The notes: generated from the sequence alone by a model not told the origin. Shown: positions 1 to 9,649, counted from the first letter of the stretch. The stretch is DNA of 64,000 bases from Burkholderiales bacterium (GCA_026932425.1 JAIXKN010000037.1:1-64000), one strand, 5' to 3'. Translations and numbers: made by a program.

Positions 1-440
1 TCGAGGTCGCCGCCTACCCCGAGTACCACCCCGAGCAGCGCTACGCGCGGCGCGATCTGCAGCACTTCGCCGACAAGGTCAAGGCCGGTGCCGACGGCGC
101 GATCACCCAGTTCTTCTTCAACGCCGACGCCTACTTCCACTTCGTCGAGGAGGTGCAGCGCCTGGGCGTGGCGGTGCCGATCGTGCCGGGCATCATGCCG
201 ATCCACAACTACGCGCGCATCGCGCAGTTCGCCGCGCGCGACGGCATCGAGATCCCGCGCTGGGTGGCGCTGAAGATGGAAGGCTTCCTCGACGATACGG
301 CGAGCATCCGCGCCTTCGGCCTGGACGTGGTGACGCGCCTGTGCGAGCGGCTGCTGGCCGGCGGCGCGCCGGGGCTGCACTTCTACACGCTGAACCAGTC
401 GGCGCTGTCGCTCGAGATCTGCCGCCGGCTCGGGCGCTGA
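1..440 (+). CDS. metF: 5,10-methylenetetrahydrofolate reductase, C-terminal part
   Basis: This is the 3' end of a gene that begins before the window; the reading frame starts at base 3 and gives about 145 residues. MetF reduces 5,10-methylene-THF to 5-methyl-THF with a flavin cofactor, supplying methionine synthase. The opening residues VAAYPEYHPE, the segment GADGAITQFFFN and the stretch VPGIMPI are family signatures in the FAD-binding TIM barrel. The end (HFYTLNQSALSLEICRRLG) matches the normal MetF C-terminus, so the gene is complete at this end. A minus-strand gene follows convergently after 68 bases. Confidence 0.95.
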   Translation, partial: EVAAYPEYHPEQRYARRDLQHFADKVKAGADGAITQFFFNADAYFHFVEEVQRLGVAVPIVPGIMPIHNYARIAQFAARDGIEIPRWVALKMEGFLDDTASIRAFGLDVVTRLCERLLAGGAPGLHFYTLNQSALSLEICRRLGR

Positions 441-508
441 GGGCTCGTCCTCGGCAGGGGCACTGCAGCGTCGACCCGCGTCGTCGCGTCGGCCGGTGAC
501 GCCGGCGT

Positions 509-808
509 TCAGTCCATGCCGGAGAGGTCGGGCTGGCCCTCGGGCCAGGCGATGTTCGCGCACTTCTGGCAGTAGACCGGGCGCTTGTCCTTGGGCAGGC
601 TCTCGTCGCCCGGCACGCCCCAGGCGCGCAATGGCAAGGCCGTGGGCATCGTCGGCGCGCCGCAAAGCCCGCGCAGGATGTTGCGTCGGCGCGAGAGGTG
701 GTAAGTCCAGAAGCCGGTCGAGACCTCGGTGATCACCAGCTCGTCACGCTCGGCTTCGGTCGCGGGGATCTTCATCCCCGCGTTCTTCATGACGTCGAAG
801 AGGCTCAT
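509..808 (-). CDS. small conserved hypothetical protein with a CxxC pair
   Basis: A 99-residue soluble protein that I do not recognise by name. The chosen ATG at 808 gives a start MSLFDVMKNAG; the frame stays open further upstream but that part has no protein-like character. Near the C-terminus a single pair, YCQKC (residues 79-83), could bind a metal or form a disulfide, but a second pair that would complete a zinc ribbon is absent. It lies between metF (convergent) and the folate gene at 948-1547 on the same strand. A function cannot be given. Confidence 0.6.
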   Translation of the reverse strand: MSLFDVMKNAGMKIPATEAERDELVITEVSTGFWTYHLSRRRNILRGLCGAPTMPTALPLRAWGVPGDESLPKDKRPVYCQKCANIAWPEGQPDLSGMD

Positions 809-947
809 GCAGGCGACACCGCTACGTGACTCGAGGTGTGGGCATGTTAGCACCCGCCCCGGCGCCGACGGGCTGCGAAAGGACGCTCGGACAAGGGGCA
901 TCGCATCGACCGGCGCCGCGCGCCCCTCACCTTGCGCCGCGCTGCCA

Positions 948-1547
948 CTACAGACCGGGTCGCTGCCAGTGCAGGCCCTCGTCGGTGAGCATCGCGTCCA
1001 GCGGCACATCGTGCGGCTCGGCCTGCAGCCAGGGAACGAAGGCATTGCTGTAGGCCAGTCCGACCGTCAAGGGCCGCGGCTGCACTCCCGCAAGGGTGCG
1101 GTCGTAGAAGCCGCCGCCATAGCCCAGGCGCAGGCCCTGCGGCCCGAAGCCGACGCAGGGAACGAGCAGCAGTTGCGGCAGGAAGGCCTCGGTGTCCCTG
1201 GGTTTGGGGATGCCGTAGGCGTCGTCCTCCATCGGACATCCGGGGTACCAGACGTGGAAGCTGAGTTGCCGGGTGCTGCGGTCGGTCACCGGCAGGCCGA
1301 TGCGCCGTGACGGATCGGCCTCGCTCCAGCGGTAGAGCGCCGGCAAGGCGTCGAACTCGCCCTTGATCGGCCAGTAGGCGCCGATCGCCGTCTCGCCGCG
1401 CCCGATCAGCCACACGCGCAGCACTTCCTGCAACCGCACCGCGCGCTGATGGCGATCGACCATGGCCTGGCGCTCGGCTTGAAGCTGCCGGCGCAGCGTC
1501 TTCTTGTCGCGCGCGGGTTCGATCGGGAGCTTGAACGGCAGCGTCAT
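948..1547 (-). CDS. 5-formyltetrahydrofolate cyclo-ligase
   Basis: A 199-residue cytoplasmic enzyme of the 5-FCL/MTHFS family, which converts 5-formyl-THF to 5,10-methenyl-THF using ATP. The substrate and nucleotide loop LGYGGGFYDR (residues 141-150) is the family signature. The N-terminal KKTLRRQLQAER helix and GAYWPIKGEFD are also typical, and the length is normal. The ATG at 1547 was chosen because family similarity begins there; longer frames upstream run into the divergent transglycosylase promoter region. In many proteobacteria 6S RNA sits upstream of this gene, but the 100-base gap here is too short for it. Confidence 0.9.
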   Translation of the reverse strand: MTLPFKLPIEPARDKKTLRRQLQAERQAMVDRHQRAVRLQEVLRVWLIGRGETAIGAYWPIKGEFDALPALYRWSEADPSRRIGLPVTDRSTRQLSFHVWYPGCPMEDDAYGIPKPRDTEAFLPQLLLVPCVGFGPQGLRLGYGGGFYDRTLAGVQPRPLTVGLAYSNAFVPWLQAEPHDVPLDAMLTDEGLHWQRPGL

Positions 1548-1647
1548 CGCGGGATCGCCCAGGGCGACGGAATGGACACCAGGAGCGCACATTGTCGCCC
1601 CACTGACGGCGAGAACGGCATCCGGCTGCGCTACAGTGCCCGTCACG

Positions 1648-3681
1648 ATGATCCGACGCCAGACTCCGCACAGCCTCACCCGGTTGGCCTCGAGGCTGGC
1701 CCCGGCGCTGGTACTGGTGTTCGTCGGCCTGTCGGCTGCGCCTGCCGTGCGGGCACAGCCCGGTGACGACGCCCTGCTGCAAGCGCGCGAGGCGCTGAGC
1801 CGCAAGAACGGCGCGGCCCTCGCAGCGCTGCGCGACCAGCTTCGCGCTGCGCACCATCCGCTGACGATGTGGGCGGATTACTGGGAGCTCTCGAGCCGTC
1901 TGCCCAGCGCGATCCAGGAGGAGATCGACGCCTTCTATGCGCGCTGGCCCGGCAGCTACGTCGAGGACCGCCTGCGAAACGACTGGCTGCTCGAGCTCGG
2001 TCGCAGGCGAGACTGGGACGGATTCGTCCGCGACCACGTCGCCTATCGCATGCGTGACGATCGCGAGGTCGCCTGCTACGACCTGCTCACGCGTTTCCTG
2101 GGCGGGCAGGAGGTGAAGACACAAGCCGTCGACGCCTGGCTTGCGCAGCGCGAGAACGACGACGGCTGCCGCCAGCTCGGGCGCGCGCTGGCCGACGCGC
2201 GGGTGCTGCGCGCCGACGACATCTGGCATGCGATCCGGCTTGCCGTCGAGGCGCGGCGCCCGGCAACCGCGCGCGCGACCGGGGCACTGATCAGCGATGC
2301 AACGGCACAGGCCATCGACGAGACGCTGCGCAAGCCCGGACCGATGCTCGAGCGAGGAATGCGCGCCCGCGCCAGTGCGCAGCAGCAGCAGCTCGCGACG
2401 CTGGCGCTGATGCAGCTGGCCGCCAACGACGTCGATGCGGCGGCCAAGACCCTGCAAGGCGGCTGGTCACGAAAGCTGTCCGATGAGCTGGCCGCGGCCG
2501 CCTGGGCCGGCGTCGGCCGGCAGGCGGCGTGGCGGCAGCAGGAGCAGGCCTTCGACTACTACGAGCTCGCCTGGGAGCGCGTGCGCAGGCATGACGCGGA
2601 CCCGCGCTGGAGCGACGAGACGCTGGCCTGGAACGTGAGGGCGGCGCTGCGCTCGGCGCAGCCCGACCGTCCCCGCTGGGCGGCGGTGCAGCGCAGCATC
2701 GCAGCGATGAGCGAGCGCGCCCGGCAGACCTCGGCATGGATCTACTGGCAGGCCCGCGCGCTCGCCGCCAACGCCCGCAGCGAGGACGACCGCAGGCAGG
2801 CGGCGGCCCTGTTCGCCGATCTCGCCGTCGGCGTCGACTACCACGCCCAGCTTGCCGCGCTCGAGCTCGGCCGCGCGGCCCGCCTGCCCGCAAGCCCACC
2901 GCCGCTGACGGAGGCCGAACTCGATGCTGCCAGGCAGACGCCCGGGCTGCAGCGCGGCCTTGCGCTCGCGCAGCTCGGCCTGCGCGACGAGGGCCGGCGC
3001 GAATGGAACTTCACGCTACGGGGCATGAGTGATCGCGAGCTGCTGGCCGCCGCCGAGCTCGCCTGCCAGGCTGCCGACTGGCAGATCTGCATCAACACGA
3101 GCGAGCGCACGCGCTCGCAGATCGACCTGCGGCAGCGCTACCCGATGCCCTATCTCGACGCGATCCGGAGGCAGGCGCGCGAGTGCGGTCTCGAGACCGC
3201 GCTGGTCCTCGGCCTGATCCGCCAGGAGACCCGCTTCATGGCCAGCCTCCGTTCGCGGGCAGGGGCCGTCGGGCTGATGCAGGTGATGCCGGCGACGGCG
3301 CGCTGGACCGCCAGGCGCATCGGCTTCGAGCTTGCGCCCGGGCGGGTCGACGAGGTCGACACCAATCTGCGCCTGGGGACGAGCTACCTGCGCCTGCTGC
3401 TGGACGACTTCGGCGGCTCGCAGGCGCTGGCCACCGCCGGTTACAACGCCGGGCCCGGCCGCCCCCGCCGCTGGCGCGAGGGTCCGACGGTCGATGCCGC
3501 AGCCTGGGCGGAGAACATTCCCTTTCCCGAAACGCGCGATTACGTGAAGACGGTTCTCGCCAACGCGAGCATCTACGCACAATTGCTCGGCGAGACCGCG
3601 CCGTCGCTGAGGCAACGGCTGGGCGCGACGATCGGGCCGCGGGCAGCGACCGAGCCCCCGCCCGACACCGCGCTGCCCTGA
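1648..3681 (+). CDS. slt: soluble lytic murein transglycosylase (Slt70-like)
   Basis: A 677-residue periplasmic enzyme that cleaves the MurNAc-GlcNAc bond of peptidoglycan to form 1,6-anhydro-muropeptides. A signal peptide of about 31 residues ends near AVRA-QPG. The middle is a long helical superhelix (residues ~35-500), as in Slt70. The C-terminal SLT domain carries the catalytic Glu527 in IRQETRF, the GLMQVMP motif at 542-548 and AGYNAGP around 599. Start at ATG 1648 gives the signal peptide directly. It is divergent from the cyclo-ligase with 100 bases between them. Confidence 0.93.
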   Translation: MIRRQTPHSLTRLASRLAPALVLVFVGLSAAPAVRAQPGDDALLQAREALSRKNGAALAALRDQLRAAHHPLTMWADYWELSSRLPSAIQEEIDAFYARWPGSYVEDRLRNDWLLELGRRRDWDGFVRDHVAYRMRDDREVACYDLLTRFLGGQEVKTQAVDAWLAQRENDDGCRQLGRALADARVLRADDIWHAIRLAVEARRPATARATGALISDATAQAIDETLRKPGPMLERGMRARASAQQQQLATLALMQLAANDVDAAAKTLQGGWSRKLSDELAAAAWAGVGRQAAWRQQEQAFDYYELAWERVRRHDADPRWSDETLAWNVRAALRSAQPDRPRWAAVQRSIAAMSERARQTSAWIYWQARALAANARSEDDRRQAAALFADLAVGVDYHAQLAALELGRAARLPASPPPLTEAELDAARQTPGLQRGLALAQLGLRDEGRREWNFTLRGMSDRELLAAAELACQAADWQICINTSERTRSQIDLRQRYPMPYLDAIRRQARECGLETALVLGLIRQETRFMASLRSRAGAVGLMQVMPATARWTARRIGFELAPGRVDEVDTNLRLGTSYLRLLLDDFGGSQALATAGYNAGPGRPRRWREGPTVDAAAWAENIPFPETRDYVKTVLANASIYAQLLGETAPSLRQRLGATIGPRAATEPPPDTALP

Positions 3682-3749
3682 CGCATGGCCCCGGGCCGGC
3701 GCAGAATCGTCGCGACGCGGAACCCGCCGGAAACCAGATCGAGGACGCC

Positions 3750-4448
3750 ATGGCCCTGCAGCTCGTGATCGGCAACAAGAACTACTCGTCGTGGTCGATG
3801 CGCCCCTGGGTGCTGATGAAGCAGCTGGCGCTGCCTTTCGAGGAACGGCGGCTGCGACTGGACTTCCATCAATCCGATTCGAGCTTCCGGCGCGAGCTGG
3901 CCAAGCTCGGCGCCGCCGGTCGCGTCCCGGTGCTGGTCGACCAAGGCTTCGCGGTCTGGGATTCGCTGGCGATCGTCGAATACCTGCACGAGCGCTTCCC
4001 CGCCGCCGGCGTCTGGCCAACGGCGGCGCGGGCACGCGCTCGCGCGCGCAGCCTCTGCGCCGAGATGCATTCCGGCTTCGTGCCGCTGCGCAGCCACTGC
4101 GGCATGAACATCGAGGCGAGCCTCCCCGATGTCGGCGCGCGCATCTGGGCCGAGCAGGCCGGCGTGCGCGCCGACGTCGCACGGCTGGAAGCGATGTGGG
4201 CCGGGGCGCTCGCCGAAAGCGGCGGGCCCTTCCTCTTCGGCGCCTTCAGCGCCGCCGACGCCTTCTACGCGCCGGTGTGCATGCGCCTGCTCGGCTACGC
4301 GCTGCCGATTTCGGCCGCAACCCGCGCCTACGTGCAGCGCGTGCGCCAGGCGCCGGGCGTGGCCGCCTGGATCGACGAGGCACTGCAGGAACACGACTGG
4401 ATCGAAGCCGACGAGCCCTATCGCCAGCGTCCGGGCACGGGCGGCTGA
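3750..4448 (+). CDS. glutathione S-transferase family protein
   Basis: A 232-residue cytoplasmic protein with an N-terminal thioredoxin-like domain (residues ~1-82) and a helical C-terminal domain. The opening [16 protein letters not shown] is a hallmark of one bacterial GST subgroup, and the Ser/Tyr cluster there would supply the residue activating glutathione. [23 protein letters not shown] includes the cis-Pro and the Asp-Ser that bind the glutathione glutamyl group. The substrate cannot be told from sequence. The gene lies 68 bases after the transglycosylase and 31 bases before cca, so co-transcription is possible. Confidence 0.88.
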   Translation: MALQLVIGNKNYSSWSMRPWVLMKQLALPFEERRLRLDFHQSDSSFRRELAKLGAAGRVPVLVDQGFAVWDSLAIVEYLHERFPAAGVWPTAARARARARSLCAEMHSGFVPLRSHCGMNIEASLPDVGARIWAEQAGVRADVARLEAMWAGALAESGGPFLFGAFSAADAFYAPVCMRLLGYALPISAATRAYVQRVRQAPGVAAWIDEALQEHDWIEADEPYRQRPGTGG

Positions 4449-4479
4449 TGTCCGCCACCGACAAGGCGCCGCCACGCGC

Positions 4480-5742
4480 ATGAAGTTCTACGTCGTCGGC
4501 GGCGCGGTGCGCGATGCGCTGCTGGGCCTGCCCGCGAGCGATCGCGACTGGGTCGTGGTCGGTGCCACTCCCGAGGCACTGGTCGCCCGGGGTTATCGCC
4601 CCGTCGGCCGCGACTTCCCCGTCTTCCTGCATCCCGACAGCGGCGAGGAGGTGGCGCTGGCGCGCACCGAGCGCAAGTCCGGGCGCGGCTATCACGGCTT
4701 CAGCTTTCATGCCGCCCCCGAGGTCACGCTCGAGCAGGACCTGGCGCGGCGCGACCTGACGATCAACGCGATGGCGCGCGACGAGGACGGCCGCCTCGTC
4801 GACCCCTACGGTGGCCAGCGCGACCTGCGCGAGCGCGTGCTCAGACATGTCTCGCCGGCCTTTGCCGAGGACCCGGTGCGCCTGCTGCGCGTCGCGCGTT
4901 TTGCCGCACGCTGGCCCGACTTCAGCATCGCGCCGGAGACGATGGCGATGATGCGCAGCATGGTCGAGGACGGCGAGGTCGATCACCTCGTCGCCGAGCG
5001 CGTCTGGCAGGAGATGGCCCGCGGCCTGATGGAGAAGCACCCGGCGCGGCTGATCGAGGTGATGCGCGAGACCGGCGCGCTCTCGCGGCTGCTGCCCGAG
5101 GTCGACCGCCTCTTCGGCGTGCCGCAGCGCGCCGAGCATCATCCCGAGGTCGACACCGGCGTGCATCTGCTGCTGGTGCTGCAGGCCAGCGCGCGGCTGG
5201 CCGCGCCGCTGCCCGTGCGCTGGGCCTGCCTGTGCCACGACCTCGGCAAGGGCACGACGCCGCCGGAAGAGTGGCCGCGCCACCATGGCCACGAGGCGCG
5301 CAGCGCCGCGCTGGCGCACGCGATCGGCGAGCGGCTGCGCGTGCCCACCGACTGCCGCGAACTGGCAGACGTGACCGCGCGCGAGCACGGCAACGTGCAC
5401 CGCAGCCTCGAGCTCTCGGCCGACGCGCTGCTGCGGCTGCTGGAACGCTGCGACGCGCTGCGCCGGCCCGCACGCTTCGAGCAGATGCTGCTGGCCTGCG
5501 AGTGCGACCATCGTGGCCGCAGGGGTCGTGAAGACGAAGCCTACCCGCAACGCGCCCGGCTTTCGGCCGCGCTGCAGGCGGTGCTCGCTGCCGACACTGC
5601 GACGGCAAGCCGGCAGGCGCTGGCCGAGGGTTTGCAAGGCCCCGCGATCGGCCGCCGCGTGCACGCGGCGCGCCTGGCGGCGCTGGCTCAGGCGCTGGAC
5701 GCGCCTGCGACCTCTGCCAGCGCCGGCTTGCCGGTCAGATAG
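4480..5742 (+). CDS. cca: CCA-adding tRNA nucleotidyltransferase with HD domain
   Basis: A 420-residue class II CCA-adding enzyme that builds or repairs the 3' CCA end of tRNAs from CTP and [13 protein letters not shown] (residues 7-16) and the acidic pair in DRDWVVVG (21, 23) form the nucleotidyltransferase core; [10 protein letters not shown] is the conserved arm. The C-terminal half holds an HD phosphohydrolase domain (CHDLGKG), seen in the long gammaproteobacterial and betaproteobacterial form. Its last 55 bases overlap the 3' end of the convergent FHA-EAL gene. Confidence 0.94.
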   Translation: MKFYVVGGAVRDALLGLPASDRDWVVVGATPEALVARGYRPVGRDFPVFLHPDSGEEVALARTERKSGRGYHGFSFHAAPEVTLEQDLARRDLTINAMARDEDGRLVDPYGGQRDLRERVLRHVSPAFAEDPVRLLRVARFAARWPDFSIAPETMAMMRSMVEDGEVDHLVAERVWQEMARGLMEKHPARLIEVMRETGALSRLLPEVDRLFGVPQRAEHHPEVDTGVHLLLVLQASARLAAPLPVRWACLCHDLGKGTTPPEEWPRHHGHEARSAALAHAIGERLRVPTDCRELADVTAREHGNVHRSLELSADALLRLLERCDALRRPARFEQMLLACECDHRGRRGREDEAYPQRARLSAALQAVLAADTATASRQALAEGLQGPAIGRRVHAARLAALAQALDAPATSASAGLPVR

Positions 5743-6818
5743 CCCTGCAGGAGCTTGAATCCCATCAGGCGGCAGATCTCGGCCTCGGCCTCGGTCTCGA
5801 CGCCTTCGGCCAACGGCACCGCCCCCTGATCGCGCGCCCGACGAACCAGGTCGCCGACCAGCGCCTGCTTGCGCCTACTCGCCATGTCGATGCCGCGGAT
5901 CAGGCTCATGTCGAACTTGACGTAGTCGACGGGCACGTCGGTGAGGGTCGCCAGCGGATCGGGCCCGGCGCCGAAATCCTCCCAGGCCATGCACACGCCG
6001 ACGCCGCGCAGCGAAGCGGCCAGCGCGCGCACGCGCTCGCGCTCGCTTGCCGCCGTCTCGTGCACCTCGACGACGATCTGCGGCGCGCCCGGCTGAGCCT
6101 GCAGTTGCGCCAGCGTCTGCAGGAAGCCCAGGTCGAAGGTCTCCTTCGGATGCGTGTTGACGAAGAGCGTGGCTTCCTTGCGCTGACCCCGGACCGTGTG
6201 CACGCCGAGCTCGCGAAAGGCACGGCTGAGTTCCGATTCGCGCCCCAGGCGCGCCGCGAGACGAAACAGCGGCAACGGGGATTGCGGCAATCCGGGATGG
6301 CAGGCTCGGCCGAACCACTCGTAGGCTCGCGGCTCGCGGCTGCGCGTGTCGACGATCGGCTGCAGTGCACCAGCCAGCCCGCGGCCACGCAGCAGCTCGT
6401 CGAACTGCCGCTGCAGCGCGATGAGATCCGGTTCCCTCTCGTGCGCGCGTTGCGCAATCCCGCCGGCCTTGATCGCGCCACCGTTCGACCCGAGCAGCGA
6501 CAGCGCGCCGTCATCGAGGCGTCGCCGGACGCGGTACTCGGCCTGCGCGAAGTGGATCGTGTCGTTGTCGTCCAGAAGGACCGAGCCATGCACGCGGCGC
6601 CGGTTGACGTAGCTGCCGTTGGTGCTGTCGAGATCCCGCAGGCGCAGGCGCCCGCAGATGTCGGCGTCCAGCTCGGCATGCCGGCGGCTCAGCCCGTTGG
6701 CCGGCGCCACAAGATCACAAAGCGGATCACGGCCGACCCGAAAGGGCAGCCGGTGCAGCTCGTGCATCACGCGCGCTCCGTCGGCGGTGCGCGCCTCCAG
6801 GTACCAGTCCGTTTCCAC
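5688..6818 (-). CDS. FHA domain fused to a divergent EAL domain
   Basis: About 376 residues. The N-terminal FHA domain (residues ~10-95) has the phosphothreonine-binding signs GRDP, SRRHAEL and [11 protein letters not shown]. The C-terminal EAL domain keeps QPIVD, the Asn in FVNTHP, the Glu in VVEVHET, VKFD, AEGVET and [13 protein letters not shown] itself reads EWF, and the metal-binding DDFGTG reads EDFGAG. It may be a weak c-di-GMP phosphodiesterase or only a binder, gated by a phosphoprotein. GTG 6818 was chosen because GGGAGG lies six bases upstream; an alternative GTG at 6875 adds 19 residues. No membrane segments are seen. Confidence 0.85.
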   Translation of the reverse strand: METDWYLEARTADGARVMHELHRLPFRVGRDPLCDLVAPANGLSRRHAELDADICGRLRLRDLDSTNGSYVNRRRVHGSVLLDDNDTIHFAQAEYRVRRRLDDGALSLLGSNGGAIKAGGIAQRAHEREPDLIALQRQFDELLRGRGLAGALQPIVDTRSREPRAYEWFGRACHPGLPQSPLPLFRLAARLGRESELSRAFRELGVHTVRGQRKEATLFVNTHPKETFDLGFLQTLAQLQAQPGAPQIVVEVHETAASERERVRALAASLRGVGVCMAWEDFGAGPDPLATLTDVPVDYVKFDMSLIRGIDMASRRKQALVGDLVRRARDQGAVPLAEGVETEAEAEICRLMGFKLLQGYLTGKPALAEVAGASSA

Positions 6819-7060
6819 CCCAGGCCTCCCTGCTCGGCTTGTGTCCAGATGCGTCTTGATGCATCCAAACGTCACGTGGCGCGCAATGTAGCGCTCTCAT
6901 CCCCGATTGCGGGCGTCGACGCGGCACGACCACCACAGACGAGGGTCGGGAGAGCGTGACCGAATTCCCGGATCGCACTCGAAGCCGATCCTCACGGCGC
7001 CGCGCTACGGCTGCGCAGCTCGGCGATTCGGCAACCGAGATCGGTCGACGTCCGTATGAC

Positions 7061-7252
7061 TCAGAGCAGCAGGCCGATCGCGCCGGCGAGCAGGCTCAGC
7101 ACCAGGCTGCTGGCCAGCGGCAGGTACCAGTCGCGACCGCGCAGGCGAAAGCGCAGGTCGCCGGGCAGCCGCCCGAGGCCGATGCGCCGCAGCAGCCCGT
7201 GCAGGCCGTTGAAGAGCAGGAAGGCGAGGAGGAAGACGAGCAGCCAGCGCAT
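7061..7252 (-). CDS. DUF2905 family small membrane protein
   Basis: A 63-residue protein with two hydrophobic segments (residues ~2-15 and ~44-62) joined by a basic loop, LGRLPGDLRFRLRGRD, which is the family signature. It is predicted to sit in the inner membrane as a hairpin. No function is known for the family. It lies 21 bases after the methyltransferase gene on the same strand, so the two are probably co-transcribed. Confidence 0.82.
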   Translation of the reverse strand: MRWLLVFLLAFLLFNGLHGLLRRIGLGRLPGDLRFRLRGRDWYLPLASSLVLSLLAGAIGLLL

Positions 7253-7273
7253 GCGACGACGACGGCAACGGCC

Positions 7274-8392
7274 TTACAGCGTGTGCGTGCGGTCGCCGGC
7301 CGAGAACCCGATGGCGTCGAACGGCGCACCGGCGGCCAGCCCCAGCACCTTGAAGAGCTCGCCCATCTCGTGCTCCTGGAGGAGCGGCTGCGCAGCCGTC
7401 CGGGTGCGCGCGTCGGCCGCGGCCATCAGCTCCGCCAGGCCGCAGTTGATCAGGAAGCGCGCCTGCGAGGTGTAGCCGAGCACGTGCAGGCCCGCGTCCT
7501 GCGCCGCCAGCGCGACGGCGCTGAAGTTGACGTGCGCGGTGATGTCCTTCTCGCCGACCTCGACCAGCGGGTCGGTGTCCGCGCGATGGCCGCGGTGGCA
7601 CATCAGCGTGCCGCCGTGGCGCTGCGGGTGGTAGTACTCGTGCTCCGGGAAGCCGTAGTCGATGAAGAAGGCCGCGCCGCGCGCGAGCCGCTCGGCCAGC
7701 GTGCGCACGAAGGCTTCGGCTTGGCGGTGGATCTCGGTCACCGCGCCGGGCAGGAAGCGGTGCTCGCCCGGCGGGCGCAGTCCGGTGGATCGATCGGCCC
7801 AGGCCAGGCGATCCTGCTGCACAGCCACGCCGCGCTCGAACCAGGCCGCGCCGTCGAAGTGCAGGAGCTGCACCGGCATCGCATCCAGCACCTCGTTGCC
7901 GACGACGACGCCTTCGATACGCTCGGGCAGCGCGTCCAGCCAGCGCACGCGCTCACCGAAGGTCGACAGCGTCTGCTGCTGGCGCTCGCGCAGCGCGGCG
8001 GAGAGCTCGACGATGCGGTAGTCGATGCGCTCGATCCCCTCGATCGCGCCGGCTTCGTCCAGCGCCGACAGCAGCTGCAGCGCGAGCGCGCCGGACCCCG
8101 CACCGAACTCCCAGACCTCGCGCGTGCCGCTGGCCTGCAGCGCCTGCGCCACCTGGCGCGCCAGCGTGCGGCCGAAGAGCGGCGAGAGCTCGGGCGCGGT
8201 GACGAAGTCGCTGCCCGAGGATGGCAGCAGCCCGAACTGGCGCGCGTCGCGCGCGTAGTAGCCCAGGCCGGGCTCGTAGAGCGCGATCGCCATGAAGCGG
8301 TCGAAAGGCAGCCAGCCGCCGGACGCCGCCAGCGCCGCGCGCAGGCGCTCACCCAACGCGCTCGATAAACTGCCGCCTTCGCCGCTTCGCAC
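7274..8392 (-). CDS. SAM-dependent methyltransferase, MidA/NDUFAF7 type
   Basis: A 372-residue protein of the family whose mitochondrial member methylates an arginine of complex I. The N-terminal segment FMAIALYEPGLGYYARD and GSDFVTAPELSPLFG are signatures. The SAM-binding motif is VWEFGAGSGALALQLL, and IDYGFPEHEYYHPQRHGGTL belongs to the core. In bacteria the substrate is generally not known. The start is a GTG at 8392; a TAGAAT hexamer ends only six bases upstream, so the transcript may have almost no leader. It is divergent from the reductase gene at 8412. Confidence 0.88.
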   Translation of the reverse strand: MRSGEGGSLSSALGERLRAALAASGGWLPFDRFMAIALYEPGLGYYARDARQFGLLPSSGSDFVTAPELSPLFGRTLARQVAQALQASGTREVWEFGAGSGALALQLLSALDEAGAIEGIERIDYRIVELSAALRERQQQTLSTFGERVRWLDALPERIEGVVVGNEVLDAMPVQLLHFDGAAWFERGVAVQQDRLAWADRSTGLRPPGEHRFLPGAVTEIHRQAEAFVRTLAERLARGAAFFIDYGFPEHEYYHPQRHGGTLMCHRGHRADTDPLVEVGEKDITAHVNFSAVALAAQDAGLHVLGYTSQARFLINCGLAELMAAADARTRTAAQPLLQEHEMGELFKVLGLAAGAPFDAIGFSAGDRTHTL

Positions 8393-8398
8393 CGCGAC

Positions 8399-8404
8399 AT
8401 TCTA
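8399..8404 (-). promoter_or_regulatory. -10-like hexamer TAGAAT at the methyltransferase start
   Basis: On the minus strand TAGAAT stands six bases before the GTG start at 8392. The expected transcription start would fall on or next to the start codon. No convincing -35 is seen 16-18 bases upstream, so this is a weak call. Confidence 0.3.
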
Positions 8405-8411
8405 GGTAGGC

Positions 8412-9248
8412 ATGGCCCCCGTCCCCTCCTCCGACCGGCCCGCCGCGGGCTCCGCTCGGCCGGTGGCACTCGCCACCGGCGCGGCGCGCCGCCTGGGGCG
8501 CGCGATCGCGCTCGAACTCGCGGCGCACGGCTTCGACCTCGCGCTGCACTTCCGCCACTCGGCCGAAGAGGCCGAGGAGGTCGCGGCGCAGGTGCGTGCG
8601 CTCGGCGCACAGGCCTGGCTGCTGCAGGCCGAACTCGCCGACGAGGCGGCCGTCAACGCGCTCGTGCCGCAGGTGACTGCCGCCGCCGGGCGCATCGACG
8701 CGGTCGTCAACAACGCCTCGCTCTTCGAGCACGACACGATCGCGAGCTTCGGCCACGCGGCGATGGAGCGCCACTGGCGCGCCAACACCGCCGCCCCGAT
8801 CCTGCTCGCGCGCGCACTGCACGAGGCGGTGTCGCGGCCCGGGCACCCGAGCGGCTGCGGCTGCGTCGTCAACCTGCTCGACCAGAAGCTCTGGAACCCG
8901 AACCCCGATCACCTCTCGTACACGCTCTCGAAGATCGGGCTCGAAGGCGCGACGACGCTGCTGGCCCAGGCGCTGGCGCCGCGCGTGCGCGTCTGCGGGG
9001 TGGCGCCGGGGCTCACGCTGCGCTCGGGCGACCAGACCGAGGCCGAGTTCGAGGCCGCGCACCGGCTCACGCCGCTGGGCCGTGGCTCGAGCGCCGAGGA
9101 CATCGCGCAGGCGGTGCGCTTCCTGCTGCAGGCGCCGGCGGTCACCGGAACGACGCTGCTCGTCGACGGCGGCCAGCACCTGCAGCCGCGTGCGCGCGAC
9201 GTGATGTTCGCCGTGCGCGAACCGCGGCCGGGCGAAGACGCGCGATGA
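8412..9248 (+). CDS. folM: short-chain reductase, pteridine reductase / FolM type
   Basis: A 278-residue NADPH-dependent SDR protein. The cofactor motif is TGAARRLG (residues 22-29; the Arg favours NADPH), followed by NNAS at 100-103. The active-site set is Asp157, Tyr170 and Lys174; the usual SDR serine is replaced by Asp, with the same D-x12-Y-x3-K spacing as pteridine reductase PTR1. FolM-type enzymes reduce dihydromonapterin or dihydrofolate. The next gene, folB, overlaps its stop (ATGA), which supports a pterin role. Confidence 0.85.
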   Translation: MAPVPSSDRPAAGSARPVALATGAARRLGRAIALELAAHGFDLALHFRHSAEEAEEVAAQVRALGAQAWLLQAELADEAAVNALVPQVTAAAGRIDAVVNNASLFEHDTIASFGHAAMERHWRANTAAPILLARALHEAVSRPGHPSGCGCVVNLLDQKLWNPNPDHLSYTLSKIGLEGATTLLAQALAPRVRVCGVAPGLTLRSGDQTEAEFEAAHRLTPLGRGSSAEDIAQAVRFLLQAPAVTGTTLLVDGGQHLQPRARDVMFAVREPRPGEDAR

Positions 9249-9649
9249 ACCTGCCGGCGATGCTCGTCGATCCGCGCCTGGCCGACTGCCGGCGCCTCTT
9301 CCTGCACGGCTACGAGCTGCCGGTGCGGATCGGCGTGCACGACTTCGAGCAGGGTGCGCCGCAGCGCATGCGCTTTCACGTCGACCTGTGGGTGCCGCTT
9401 GCGCACAGCACGCCGCGGGCGGACGCGATCGCCGAGGTCGTCGACTACGACTTCGTGCGGATGCGCATCCGGGAGCGCGTCGAGCGCGGCCACGTGCAGC
9501 TGCAGGAGACGCTGGCCGACGACATCCTGCGCGCGATGCTCGCGCACCCGGGCGTGCGCGCCGCGCGCGTGGCCACCGAGAAACCCGACGTCTACCCCGA
9601 CTGCGAGGCGGTCGGGGTCGAGGTCTTCGGCATCAATCCGGCCGCCTGA
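9245..9649 (+). CDS. folB: dihydroneopterin aldolase
   Basis: A 134-residue enzyme that splits 7,8-dihydroneopterin to 6-hydroxymethyl-dihydropterin and glycolaldehyde in folate synthesis. The start of the conserved fold, [22 protein letters not shown], and the segment VVDYDFV with a later [16 protein letters not shown] match the family. Its ATG overlaps the reductase stop codon by four bases, so translation is coupled. Length is normal, with a short N-terminal extension of about 18 residues. Confidence 0.9.
   Translation: MNLPAMLVDPRLADCRRLFLHGYELPVRIGVHDFEQGAPQRMRFHVDLWVPLAHSTPRADAIAEVVDYDFVRMRIRERVERGHVQLQETLADDILRAMLAHPGVRAARVATEKPDVYPDCEAVGVEVFGINPAA

Noticed and set aside
1548..1647. 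6S RNA upstream of the 5-formyl-THF cyclo-ligase
   Set aside because: The 100-base gap to the divergent gene is too short for a ~180-base 6S RNA.
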